From Clostridiales bacterium (lineage in GTDB: Bacteria; Bacillota; Clostridia; Saccharofermentanales; Saccharofermentanaceae), in NCBI GenBank assembly GCA_016930475.1, contig JAFGGR010000107.1, forward strand, positions 1 to 13,377: a stretch of 13,377 nucleotides of DNA, given 5' to 3'. This document shows positions 1 to 6,544 of the stretch, in pieces (the stretch's first letter is position 1; the number at the start of each line of letters is the position of its first letter). Under the pieces are notes generated by a model that saw only the letters and a list, made by a program, of their open reading frames with translations, made no database searches and was not told the origin of the DNA. The translations under genes were made by a program, and so were the position numbers.

Positions 1-1138
1 CGGGCTCCTTGGTCGTGAACCGTTGTAGCCACATGCCCGGCTTCGTCAGTATCCTGCCAAAAGCGGTGTGGTCGATCTTTCCGGTTATGCGGAGCAGTTC
101 ATACGATATGCCGCCGACCAGCGGGACCAGTGCCAGTCGGATGATCGAATTCAGCCACCAACTGCTCTCTCCGATCAGGGGTCTTAAGAAAGCGCCTACG
201 ATACTGAAGGTGATGATCGAGACCAAGATAACGATAAACAAAAACGCCGTACCGCATCGCGGATGTCTCGTACTGTATTTTCGGATATTTTCGACGGTAA
301 GCGGCTCTTTGGCCTCGTAACAACGGATCGTTTTATGTTCGGCTCCGTGGTACATCCAAACCCGTGCGATCTCTTTCATCCGTGACGTCAGCGCCAGATA
401 AGCGATGAAGATCGCGATCCGCACGGCGCCCTCGGCAAGGTTTTCCAGTAACTGAAAACCGACGGTGTCACTGTTTTCGCTCGGGATAAAGTTACGGGCA
501 ATATCGATAAGCCATCTGGGCAGCAGGATAAAGAGCGCAACCGAGAACAGGACGGAAACGCCGGCCGTGACCATCAGCGCACCCTTCTCGTGGCGCTCTA
601 AAAACTCATCGAACCGGCTCTTTTTTTCCGGCTTCGACTCCGCGGGCGCAGATGAATTCGCCGTCATGACTTCAACGGTGGATTCCGCCTCCGCGACTTC
701 AACCGCGGTCGAGGACTCCCGGATGTCGGGCAACTCCTTGTCGGGAGCAGAGATCTCGACCGCGACACTTTCGGAAACGGGACTTTCCGAACCCACCTTA
801 ATTTCCGGCTCGGTGCCTTCCTCGGAAAGATCCGCAGAGCGCATCAGGGCGCCCATACCGGCGACGATCTGTCTGAAAAAGCGCACGCAACCGCGCACCA
901 CCGGGATCTTGTCCTGAATCCCTCCGGTCAAGGTTCGATGAAAATCCTCGACATGGATCGAGCCGTCCGCCTTTCGGACGGCGAGCGCCGCTTTTTTCGG
1001 GCCGAACATGATCAGCCCTTCAATGAGAGCCTGACCGCCGATCGTCGTTCTTCTGTTTTCTTCCTTTTTCGGGCAGGAATCTTCCGGACCGCGGGCCGGA
1101 TCGGTATTCATATCTTCTTGCAGGTGGTTTTCGGTCAT
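1..1138 (-). CDS. yqhQ: DUF1385 (YqhQ-like) membrane protein, C-terminus cut by window edge
   Basis: The frame is open from an ATG at 1138 to the left edge (379 codons, stop outside). Residues 34-44 (GGQALIEGLIM) and 265-275 (GAEHKTIRCYE) are hallmark stretches of the DUF1385 family, whose biochemical role is unknown. Hydrophobic segments lie near residues 187-208, 236-252, 299-317 and 331-345, so it should be an integral membrane protein. The start is supported by AGAGGAG at about 1147-1154. Between the two conserved halves, about residues 103-172 form an acidic, Ser/Glu/Pro-rich insert unlike the compact Bacillus YqhQ. The gene follows rpmE by 139 bp and has its own extended -10 promoter candidate. 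In Clostridia this gene usually precedes prmC and prfA, which would lie left of the window. Family assignment is firm; function is not known. Confidence 0.9.
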   Translation of the reverse strand, partial: MTENHLQEDMNTDPARGPEDSCPKKEENRRTTIGGQALIEGLIMFGPKKAALAVRKADGSIHVEDFHRTLTGGIQDKIPVVRGCVRFFRQIVAGMGALMRSADLSEEGTEPEIKVGSESPVSESVAVEISAPDKELPDIRESSTAVEVAEAESTVEVMTANSSAPAESKPEKKSRFDEFLERHEKGALMVTAGVSVLFSVALFILLPRWLIDIARNFIPSENSDTVGFQLLENLAEGAVRIAIFIAYLALTSRMKEIARVWMYHGAEHKTIRCYEAKEPLTVENIRKYSTRHPRCGTAFLFIVILVSIITFSIVGAFLRPLIGESSWWLNSIIRLALVPLVGGISYELLRITGKIDHTAFGRILTKPGMWLQRFTTKEP

Positions 1139-1175
1139 ATTGGTTTTCTCCTCTTTTGGGGCAAACGATAACGCT

Positions 1176-1184
1176 ATTCTATCA
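1176..1184 (-). promoter_or_regulatory. Extended -10 promoter candidate for yqhQ
   Basis: On the minus strand the sequence reads TGATAGAAT, an extended -10 element (TGN followed by TAGAAT), ending about 38 bp before the yqhQ ATG. The -35 region 17-18 bp upstream (TTCTCA/TTTCTC) is poor, as is common with extended -10 promoters. It predicts a leader of about 30 nt containing the AGAGGAG ribosome-binding site. Confidence 0.5.
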
Positions 1185-1204
1185 GAAAAGTCTTGCGATG
1201 AGAA

Positions 1205-1245
1205 AGAAAAAGAGGCAATCCCGCCCGGCTTCACACCGGACAAGA
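1205..1245 (-). terminator. Possible intrinsic terminator after rpmE
   Basis: In RNA from the minus strand, 1245-1236 can pair with 1228-1219 around a 7-nt loop. This gives ten pairs, three of them G-U, with a solid CCGG/CCGG top. A pyrimidine-rich tract with five consecutive U follows a few bases later. It lies 33 bp after the rpmE stop and ahead of the yqhQ promoter. The wobble pairs and the gap before the U-tract make it a moderate candidate. Confidence 0.4.
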
Positions 1246-1277
1246 CCGCCCCCGATCATCAGGCCATTCGGAACGGA

Positions 1278-1478
1278 TTATTTATTCTCCATTCTCTTTC
1301 TGAACTTATCCACGCGTCCGCCGGTATCGACAAGCTTTTGCTTGCCGGTGTAGAACGGATGGCACTTCGAGCAAATGTCAACGCGGTATTCCTTGCTCGT
1401 GGATGTCGTTTCAAACTCTTCGCCGCAAGCGCAACGAATCGTGATCTTGTTGTTCTTGGGGTGGATTCCCTCTTTCAT
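1278..1478 (-). CDS. rpmE: Large ribosomal subunit protein bL31, zinc-binding form
   Basis: This is a 66-residue protein starting MKEGIHPK and ending in the family signature CHPFYTGKQK...TGGRVDKF, at the usual length for bL31. L31 sits at the central protuberance of the 50S subunit and bridges to the 30S head. Cysteines at 16, 18, 36 and 39 make this the zinc-containing (C+) type, as opposed to the Cys-less paralogue induced on zinc starvation. The ATG at 1478 is chosen because a strong AGAGGTGA site lies at 1483-1490 and homology begins there. A longer frame from a TTG at 1583 would cross the gene's own promoter. It has its own consensus promoter and a structured leader. Placement downstream of rho and upstream of yqhQ is common in Clostridia. 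Confidence 0.97.
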   Translation of the reverse strand: MKEGIHPKNNKITIRCACGEEFETTSTSKEYRVDICSKCHPFYTGKQKLVDTGGRVDKFRKRMENK

Positions 1479-1494
1479 GCTTTCACCTCTCATC

Positions 1495-1557
1495 AAAAAT
1501 CCGGCGCGTAACTCCTGTGACGCAGATGGCACGCTACGTATGCCGAATCGGACTTTT
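1495..1557 (-). promoter_or_regulatory. Structured rpmE leader: predicted three-way junction
   Basis: The minus-strand transcript can fold into a closed junction. P1 pairs AAAA-(G)-TCCG (1557-1549, G bulged at 1553) with CGGATTTT (1503-1496). P2 is a GGCA...TGCC hairpin at 1544-1528. P3 is GCGTCAC/GTTACGC with loop AGGA at 1523-1506 and one mismatch. The 3' arm of P1 ends just upstream of the Shine-Dalgarno at 1490-1483, so folding or protein binding could control translation. Autogenous control of L31 genes through leaders is known in bacteria; whether this matches a described class was not tested. Confidence 0.5.
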
Positions 1558-1569
1558 CGTGCAAAAGGT

Positions 1570-1599
1570 ATCCTACACCACAAACCCGGCTCCTGTCAA
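1570..1599 (-). promoter_or_regulatory. Sigma-A-type promoter of rpmE
   Basis: On the minus strand there is a perfect -35 TTGACA (1599-1594), an 18-bp spacer and a -10 TAGGAT (1575-1570). The predicted start is near 1563, giving a leader of about 85 nt before the rpmE ATG. It lies between the stop of the diguanylate cyclase gene (1624) and the folded leader. Confidence 0.75.
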
Positions 1600-1623
1600 C
1601 GATTTCCTTAGCAAAACAGCCGG

Positions 1624-2601
1624 TCAGCCGACGACCCGGTTCTTTCCCTGTCGCTTGGCCTCGTAAAGGTTCTTGTCCGCCTTATCGACCAGCTCCGGCA
1701 TGCTCTCTTTTTCGAAATGCCCGATCCCGCAACTAATCGTTACGCGGACATTTTCCTGGAATGTGTTGGCCTCGACGCTCCGGACGATCCGGTTCGCGAC
1801 AGACTTCGCCGTTTTGGCGTTGGCATCCGAAAGCACCACGAGAAACTCTTCTCCGCCGTATCTTCCTGCGAGGTCTTTATCCCGGACCGACCGACTGATG
1901 ATGGCCGCGACGTCCGCAAGCACGGTGTCGCCGATGACGTGGCCGTAATTGTCATTGACCATCTTGAAATCATCGATATCCAGCATGAGGACGCTCAGTT
2001 TTCCGCCGGTCCGGATCGAGAGATCCATCTCGTTTTTGAGTCGCGCGAGGATCGCCCGCTGATTCCTGATCTGCGTAAGTTCGTCGATCTGGGTCTTCTC
2101 GGAAAGTTCCCGATTCAACTGCTCCAGCTCGATCTGTCTCTGCTTGCGTTCGGTCACGTCAAAAACGATACCGGCAAGAAAGAGTGGTTTCCCATCCGCC
2201 CCGCGACGCGTGATCCGTCCGCGGTCGTAGTATCACCGATAACTACCGTCCTTACAAAGGATCCGATATTCCGCCTCGTAGACCGGCGCGCCCTTATAAA
2301 GGTGGGCGAGCATAGCGTCCATCGTCGCCTGATGATCGTCCGGGTGGATCAGCTGAGTAAAAAATTGATAGGAGACGTTCGCGGGGATCTCGTCCTCGGT
2401 ATATCCCAATGAGATGACTTTCAGCGGATTGAAGGTCACTTTGTTGCTCCGGATGCTCCAATACCAATGCCCGAGGTTACCGGTCCATGAGAAATTCAGG
2501 GATGTCTCCTGATTTTTTTCTTCGAGAAGCTGATCGTTCAGCATCGTAAGGTCCGAAATGATCTCCAGCAACTGCTCCTTCGAAAGATCAGAGTATTCCA
2601 T
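1624..2601 (-). pseudogene. PAS-GGDEF diguanylate cyclase interrupted by one in-frame TGA
   Basis: This is a single frame of 326 codons from ATG 2601 (GGGGAG at 2608-2613) to TGA 1624, broken only by a TGA at codon 123 (2233-2235). Codons 1-122 give an N-terminal helix and a PAS_3-type sensor ending KDGSYR. Codons 124-148 continue the same PAS without any shift (YYDRGRI ... GIVFDVTERK). The C-terminal GGDEF domain has an intact GGEEF motif (codons 249-253) and an RDKD inhibitory I-site five residues before it, so it could make cyclic di-GMP and be product-inhibited. There is no membrane segment, so it would act in the cytosol. The TGA replaces the tryptophan normally found after DGsyr. A GTG at 2157 could restart the GGDEF part but has no visible ribosome-binding site. 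It may be a recent nonsense mutation, readthrough, or a sequencing/assembly error. Confidence 0.85.
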
Positions 2602-2691
2602 ACGCTTCTCCCCGGCTTAATTCGCCGTTTTTCGATGACTGCCTCTGCTTGATTGCCGTTCTTCACCGGATAAAGATGCATTTGGCATGTA

Positions 2692-2707
2692 AATGCCGCA
2701 CGGCATT
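2692..2707 (-). other. Hairpin just downstream of rho
   Basis: AATGCC and GGCATT form a perfect 6-bp stem (7 with the closing CG) around GCAC, 12 bp after the rho stop. No proper T-tract follows in the rho direction (TTTACATG), so it may protect the 3' end or act as a weak terminator. The same GGCATT arm can instead pair with a downstream ATGCC (2684-2688). Confidence 0.35.
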
Positions 2708-2718
2708 CGCCGGAAACT

Positions 2719-4683
2719 TTACTTGCCGTTTGAATTACCGTTCGTTACCGTATTCGTTCCGGCGGGCCGTGTACCGCGCATCGCCTCGAAAACCGCTTTA
2801 TCACTGAAAGAGACGTTTACAGATTGGATAAATTGTGCGTTCGTTTGCGTCTTCATCAAAAGGCTGATGATCATCTCGGTGACCGCCGACGTATCAAGCT
2901 GACTGAACGCCTTGCGGATCGTCCAAACCGCGTCGAGCTCGGTCGTACCCAAGAGCAGTTCCTCGCGTCGCGTACCTGATTTATTGATGTCGATGGCCGG
3001 GAATATGCGCTTCTCGGAAAGCTTCCGGTCGAGATAAACTTCCATATTACCCGTCCCCTTAAACTCCTCGAAAATCACCTCGTCCATGCGCGAGCCCGTC
3101 TCGATCAAAGAGGTCGCGATAATGGTGAGACTGCCGCCGTTCTCGATGTTTCTCGCGGCGCCGAATAACCGCTTCGGGCCATAAAGGGCACCCGGGTCAA
3201 GACCTCCGGAAAGCGTGCGGCCGGTCGGATTAATGGTAAGGTTATAGGCTCTTGAAAGACGCGTCATGGAATCCAGGAGGATGACGACGTCATTTTCGAG
3301 TTCGACAAGACGCATCGCGCGCTCCAGAACGAGCTCGACGATTTTTGTGTGGTTCTCGGGCTTCTTGTCAAATGTGGAATAGACGACCTCGCCGTTTATG
3401 GACCGTTGCATGTCGGTCACTTCTTCGGGGCGCTCGTCGATCAGAAGAACGATCAGTTTCGCGTTCGGATTGTTGGTCGATATCGCGTTGGCGATCTTCT
3501 GCAGGAGGATGGTTTTACCGGCTTTCGGAGGGGAAACGATCATTCCTCTCTGACCTTTTCCGATCGGGGCGATCAGGTCGATGATCCGCGTCGACAGTTC
3601 GGTCTTTTCGGTCTCGAGAACGAATCGCTCTTCGGGATAGATCGGCGTCAGCCGATCGAAATGCGCTCTGCGCTGCATCTTCTCGGGCGGGAGGTCATTG
3701 ACTTCCTTAATATACTGGATCGGAGCGTATTTGTCGGATTCCTTCTTCGGCCGCACGGGACCGGTCACGCAGTCGCCGGTCCGAAGCCCAAACCGGCGGA
3801 TATAATTACTGTGTACGAAAATATCGCTGGCGGACGGAAGGTAATTCTCCCTTCGGATGAATCCGAAGCCTTCCGGCATGATTTCCAAAATACCGGTGAT
3901 CATTTCGGCTTCGGGCGTCTTGTGGCGCAAGGTCCGAACCGAACCGGCGGATTTATCCGTATCCTGGCTTTCAGTATCCGGACCATCCGTTGTTTCAGAT
4001 CCCTCGGAGTAATCGCCATCATCCGGAGGATAATCATCGTCTGTCGGTAATCCACTGCCATTCTTGGGTTGGATGATGATCGAGCGTTTTTTGCTTCTCG
4101 AGGTGCGTTTTCGTCCGCTTCCGTCCGCCGGCGGCGTACTCCGCGAGCCGCCTTCTTCTCTGTCCCGACCTTCGAAAGAGGGCTCCGCGGTGCCGTCTGA
4201 GGCAGCGGTTTCGGGGTGAAGATCAGAAATATCGGAGACCGTATTCTCTTGTAAAGGCTCCGGGTCCAAATCGATCGATTCGGCAGGAACGGTTCCGGAA
4301 GGATCCACTCCTTCGGGAACAACCGGTTTCTCGGTCGTTTTTTTGTTTGAGGAGGATCTTCTGCGCGTCTTTGCAGCCGGTTTGACCAAATCCTGATGGA
4401 TGGGTTCGATGGGTTCCTCCTCCGATTCGGCCTGAGGGTCGTTCTCACCCTCCGGTTCCGCGGGCTCGGCCGGAATCGGTTCAGGAGCATGGCTTACGGC
4501 CGGTTGCGATTGAGGCTCCGACACCTCTGCGCCCATACTGAGTCGCTCTTGTTCCAGAAAGAAATCAACGAGATTTTGCTTGCTCATCGAATTGGCCTTC
4601 GACTCGGTCAAAAGACCGAAATGCAAGGCAATTGCGACAAGATCTTTCTTCTTTTTCGAGGAAAAATTGTCGTTTGAATTCAT
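2719..4683 (-). CDS. rho: Transcription termination factor Rho with long disordered linker
   Basis: Rho is a hexameric RNA-dependent ATPase that ends transcription. Residues 10-46 are the Rho_N helical domain, about 258-330 the RNA-binding cold-shock-like domain (GFGFIRR; DIFVHSNYIRRF), and 340-635 the RecA-type motor. Walker A is PPKAGKT (385-391), Walker B VVILLD (466-471), and the region around LSGGLDPGALYGPKRLFGAA (491-510) is the central-channel segment. At 654 residues it is much longer than the roughly 420 of Escherichia coli, because residues 48-257 are a low-complexity insert. This insert is acidic and Pro/Ser-rich with basic patches near 106-119 and 190-200. A short Asn/Gly-rich tail (640-654) is also extra. 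The start ATG at 4683 has AGAGG at 4690-4694. It has its own promoter and a long leader, consistent with the autoregulation known for rho genes. Confidence 0.98.
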   Translation of the reverse strand: MNSNDNFSSKKKKDLVAIALHFGLLTESKANSMSKQNLVDFFLEQERLSMGAEVSEPQSQPAVSHAPEPIPAEPAEPEGENDPQAESEEEPIEPIHQDLVKPAAKTRRRSSSNKKTTEKPVVPEGVDPSGTVPAESIDLDPEPLQENTVSDISDLHPETAASDGTAEPSFEGRDREEGGSRSTPPADGSGRKRTSRSKKRSIIIQPKNGSGLPTDDDYPPDDGDYSEGSETTDGPDTESQDTDKSAGSVRTLRHKTPEAEMITGILEIMPEGFGFIRRENYLPSASDIFVHSNYIRRFGLRTGDCVTGPVRPKKESDKYAPIQYIKEVNDLPPEKMQRRAHFDRLTPIYPEERFVLETEKTELSTRIIDLIAPIGKGQRGMIVSPPKAGKTILLQKIANAISTNNPNAKLIVLLIDERPEEVTDMQRSINGEVVYSTFDKKPENHTKIVELVLERAMRLVELENDVVILLDSMTRLSRAYNLTINPTGRTLSGGLDPGALYGPKRLFGAARNIENGGSLTIIATSLIETGSRMDEVIFEEFKGTGNMEVYLDRKLSEKRIFPAIDINKSGTRREELLLGTTELDAVWTIRKAFSQLDTSAVTEMIISLLMKTQTNAQFIQSVNVSFSDKAVFEAMRGTRPAGTNTVTNGNSNGK

Positions 4684-4764
4684 GTTATACCTCTGAAATA
4701 TATTTTGGAGTGTGATGGATATGCGCCCGAAAACATCTCTGCCGAAAGGCGAGCATTGACAAAA

Positions 4765-4778
4765 TGCGCTTCAGCGCA
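4765..4778 (-). other. Hairpin in the rho leader
   Basis: TGCGC (minus strand 4778-4774), loop TGAA, then GCGCA (4769-4765), followed by TTTTG. It lies about 80 nt before the rho ATG inside the predicted leader. The stem is short (5 bp) but G+C-rich, and the four following U make it attenuator-like. The functional role is inference. Confidence 0.35.
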
Positions 4779-4874
4779 ATGAGAAAATAATGAAAACGTC
4801 TGATGGAAATATAAACTCCGGGGCTATACGTGCTCAAACAGAATCTGTGGCACGTGTGATGGTTTAACGTTGAC

Positions 4875-4904
4875 ATTATATAGCGGTTTGACACGGAAAG
4901 TCAA
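4875..4904 (-). promoter_or_regulatory. Sigma-A-type promoter of rho
   Basis: The minus strand reads TTGACT (4904-4899), an 18-bp spacer, then a perfect TATAAT (4880-4875). The start near 4868 gives a leader of about 185 nt. Apart from this promoter, the leader hairpin and the terminator-like hairpins at 5015-5041 and 5115-5135, I see nothing coding in 4684-5161. Confidence 0.75.
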
Positions 4905-5014
4905 TCAGGAATCCATATATGACCTTGCGTCAGCATTTGTTCCGAACATACAAGTGATCAGCGATGATCATGAGTGTGACTTTCAGCACACAGCTTGGTT
5001 ATTATCACAAACGA

Positions 5015-5041
5015 CGAGGCGACTAAAGTTTAGCCGCCTCG
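5015..5041. terminator. Terminator-like inverted repeat between the NlpC/P60 gene and rho
   Basis: CGAGGCG (5015-5021) pairs with CGCCTCG (5035-5041). After one mismatch, CTAAA (5023-5027) pairs with TTTAG (5029-5033). The better T-run (CCTTTT) follows on the plus strand; on the minus strand only CGTTTG follows. By position it should end the NlpC/P60 transcript (stop at 5162, minus) before the rho promoter. A second stem (CGTTGAT/ATCAACG, 5115-5135) lies closer to that stop. Confidence 0.5.
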
Positions 5042-5161
5042 CCTTTTATGGGTTCTGCATATTGTTTATGGTAGACAAAAAACCTGTCTTCTGACTAAAT
5101 ATCATTCTTCCTTCCGTTGATTTCAGGCATCAACGATATGCTTCAAATGACTCATTTAGCT

Positions 5162-6367
5162 CTAGAACCCAGAAAAATACCGTTTCACTCCGACAATCGA
5201 TTTTGCTGAAGTAGTGTCGAGAGTTTCAAAATGTACCGGATTGCTTGTACTGCATGTTTCGATAATGACGTGCCTTCCGTCCGCCGTTTTGCCGACGTAA
5301 ATCGCGACGTGATCGATGGTTCCTTCCGGCTTGCTATCCGGACCATAATCGTAGAACAGCACATCACCCGGCTTTAAAATTGCCAAATTAAGAGTTTGCC
5401 GACTGCTTACGGGAACTCCGCCTTGTATAAAAGGACTGTTGAAAATGATTGTTCCGATTGTTCCGCTCGTAGCAGTGAACATCTTATTTGTTGTTCTTCC
5501 CGTTGTTGTTATCCCCGTATCGGGATTGGTCCATGTCTGTGTTCCGCCGTAACCGTCAACACTTAGGGAGTAACCCAGAACATCCAGGTAAATACCTCTG
5601 GCGAGCCCTCCGCAATCACTTTTCACATGATAACTATATTGCCCGTATGGAAGTGGATAATAAATAGGCAGAGTCTCGTAGAATTTTTGAAGATAACTAT
5701 TGGTCGTGGGTCGGCTGGCTTCCATGACTTCGATAAGTAATTGTCGATTTATATTCTGACCAGCGGCATTGGAGACTACTGTGTTTTTAATGTTGGAATC
5801 TATGTTCCAGACCGCATAAAGAGAGATATTTGAATTCACCGTCATATAATTCCCGGGACGATAGCTCACAACACCCGCATTCGCATTGAGCTGAGATGTC
5901 GCCCATCCGGAGAAAACACAATACATTTTTGAAGGACTATTATTCGCTATTTGAATCGTATTGCCGGGAATCACCGACACAGTTCCAGGACCTCCGGATC
6001 CTGTATTGCTGACATATGTTAAAGAATATCGGCCGACTGATTGCTTCACGGTAATGTAAATCGTATTGCTGCGATCGACGAGCTTAACGACGGCAGAACG
6101 CTCGGCACCGAAATTCTCGGAAACAACAATCTGATAAACGTAAAGAGACGATTTCCTCGTGCTAATCCAAGTCGATGTCTCCGTCATGGAAGCGGATGTA
6201 GACGAGACGGAAACCGGGAGTGCCCCACCCTTTCTCGAAACTGAAAGGGTTTTGTAGGAAATCGCAGCAGATACATGAATCATTGGGGTCATAACAGTAA
6301 ATAGACAAAGTATTACCAGAGCAATAATGAACGAAATTTCTCTTCTTTTCGAGCTGACTTTTTGCAT
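5162..6367 (-). CDS. Secreted NlpC/P60 peptidase with BACON-like and InlB-repeat-like domains
   Basis: The product is 401 residues. It has a basic N-terminus and hydrophobic core (11-30) ending HVSA-A, a signal peptide with cleavage near 34/35. Residues about 36-110 resemble a BACON beta-sandwich (LSVS..GG...VSVSS, TSTWIS, AVVKLVDRSN.IYITVKQS). Residues 112-187 resemble a Flg_new/InlB B-repeat (SLTYVSNTG...FSGWAT...ISLYAVWN). Residues about 205-401 form an NlpC/P60 cysteine peptidase with Cys252 (SDCGGLARG), His353 (IDHVAIYVG) and a probable third residue His366. Such enzymes cut peptidoglycan stem peptides or related amides. The start ATG 6367 has a perfect GGAGG at 6377-6381. The gene is visibly poorer in G+C than its neighbours, suggesting recent acquisition. 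The substrate is not known; the beta domains may bind carbohydrate or the cell surface. Confidence 0.85.
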   Translation of the reverse strand: MQKVSSKRREISFIIALVILCLFTVMTPMIHVSAAISYKTLSVSRKGGALPVSVSSTSASMTETSTWISTRKSSLYVYQIVVSENFGAERSAVVKLVDRSNTIYITVKQSVGRYSLTYVSNTGSGGPGTVSVIPGNTIQIANNSPSKMYCVFSGWATSQLNANAGVVSYRPGNYMTVNSNISLYAVWNIDSNIKNTVVSNAAGQNINRQLLIEVMEASRPTTNSYLQKFYETLPIYYPLPYGQYSYHVKSDCGGLARGIYLDVLGYSLSVDGYGGTQTWTNPDTGITTTGRTTNKMFTATSGTIGTIIFNSPFIQGGVPVSSRQTLNLAILKPGDVLFYDYGPDSKPEGTIDHVAIYVGKTADGRHVIIETCSTSNPVHFETLDTTSAKSIVGVKRYFSGF

Positions 6368-6454
6368 TTTGTATAACCTCCTGAATTTAATAGAACAATG
6401 TCATGAAGGTTATCATATACATTTTCAATCATCAATATCTTTTGTTGAATATTA

Positions 6455-6484
6455 TTTATAAAAATCTTTTTATTGTTTGCACAA
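6455..6484 (-). promoter_or_regulatory. Possible promoter of the NlpC/P60 gene
   Basis: The minus strand reads TTGTGC (6484-6479), an 18-bp spacer and TATAAA (6460-6455), about 90 bp before the ATG. The whole 6368-6544 gap is very A+T-rich, so chance matches are likely. No convincing terminator for the upstream permease gene was seen here. Confidence 0.35.
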
Positions 6485-6544
6485 TGCAAATCTCATCACT
6501 CATTCATGAAATGACACGAGAAAAATCATATGGCAAGAAAACAC

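Noticed and set aside
1479..1583. Longer rpmE start (TTG at 1583)
   Set aside because: It would include the gene's own -10 element and the folded leader; the ATG at 1478 has a strong ribosome-binding site and matches L31 N-termini.
1717..2412. 231-codon open frame on the plus strand across the diguanylate cyclase
   Set aside because: Antisense shadow of a clear PAS-GGDEF frame; the product has no recognisable domain.
1624..2601. Recoding of TGA to tryptophan across the genome
   Set aside because: TGG is the tryptophan codon throughout leuS and other genes, and the GGDEF and HAD frames end naturally at TGA.
3349..4050. 233-codon open frame on the plus strand inside rho
   Set aside because: Antisense to the conserved Rho motor; low-complexity Arg/Gly/Phe-rich product typical of a shadow frame.
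4870..5094. 74-codon plus-strand frame between rho and the NlpC/P60 gene
   Set aside because: No convincing ribosome-binding site, covers the rho promoter and the terminator hairpin, and the product is unrecognisable.
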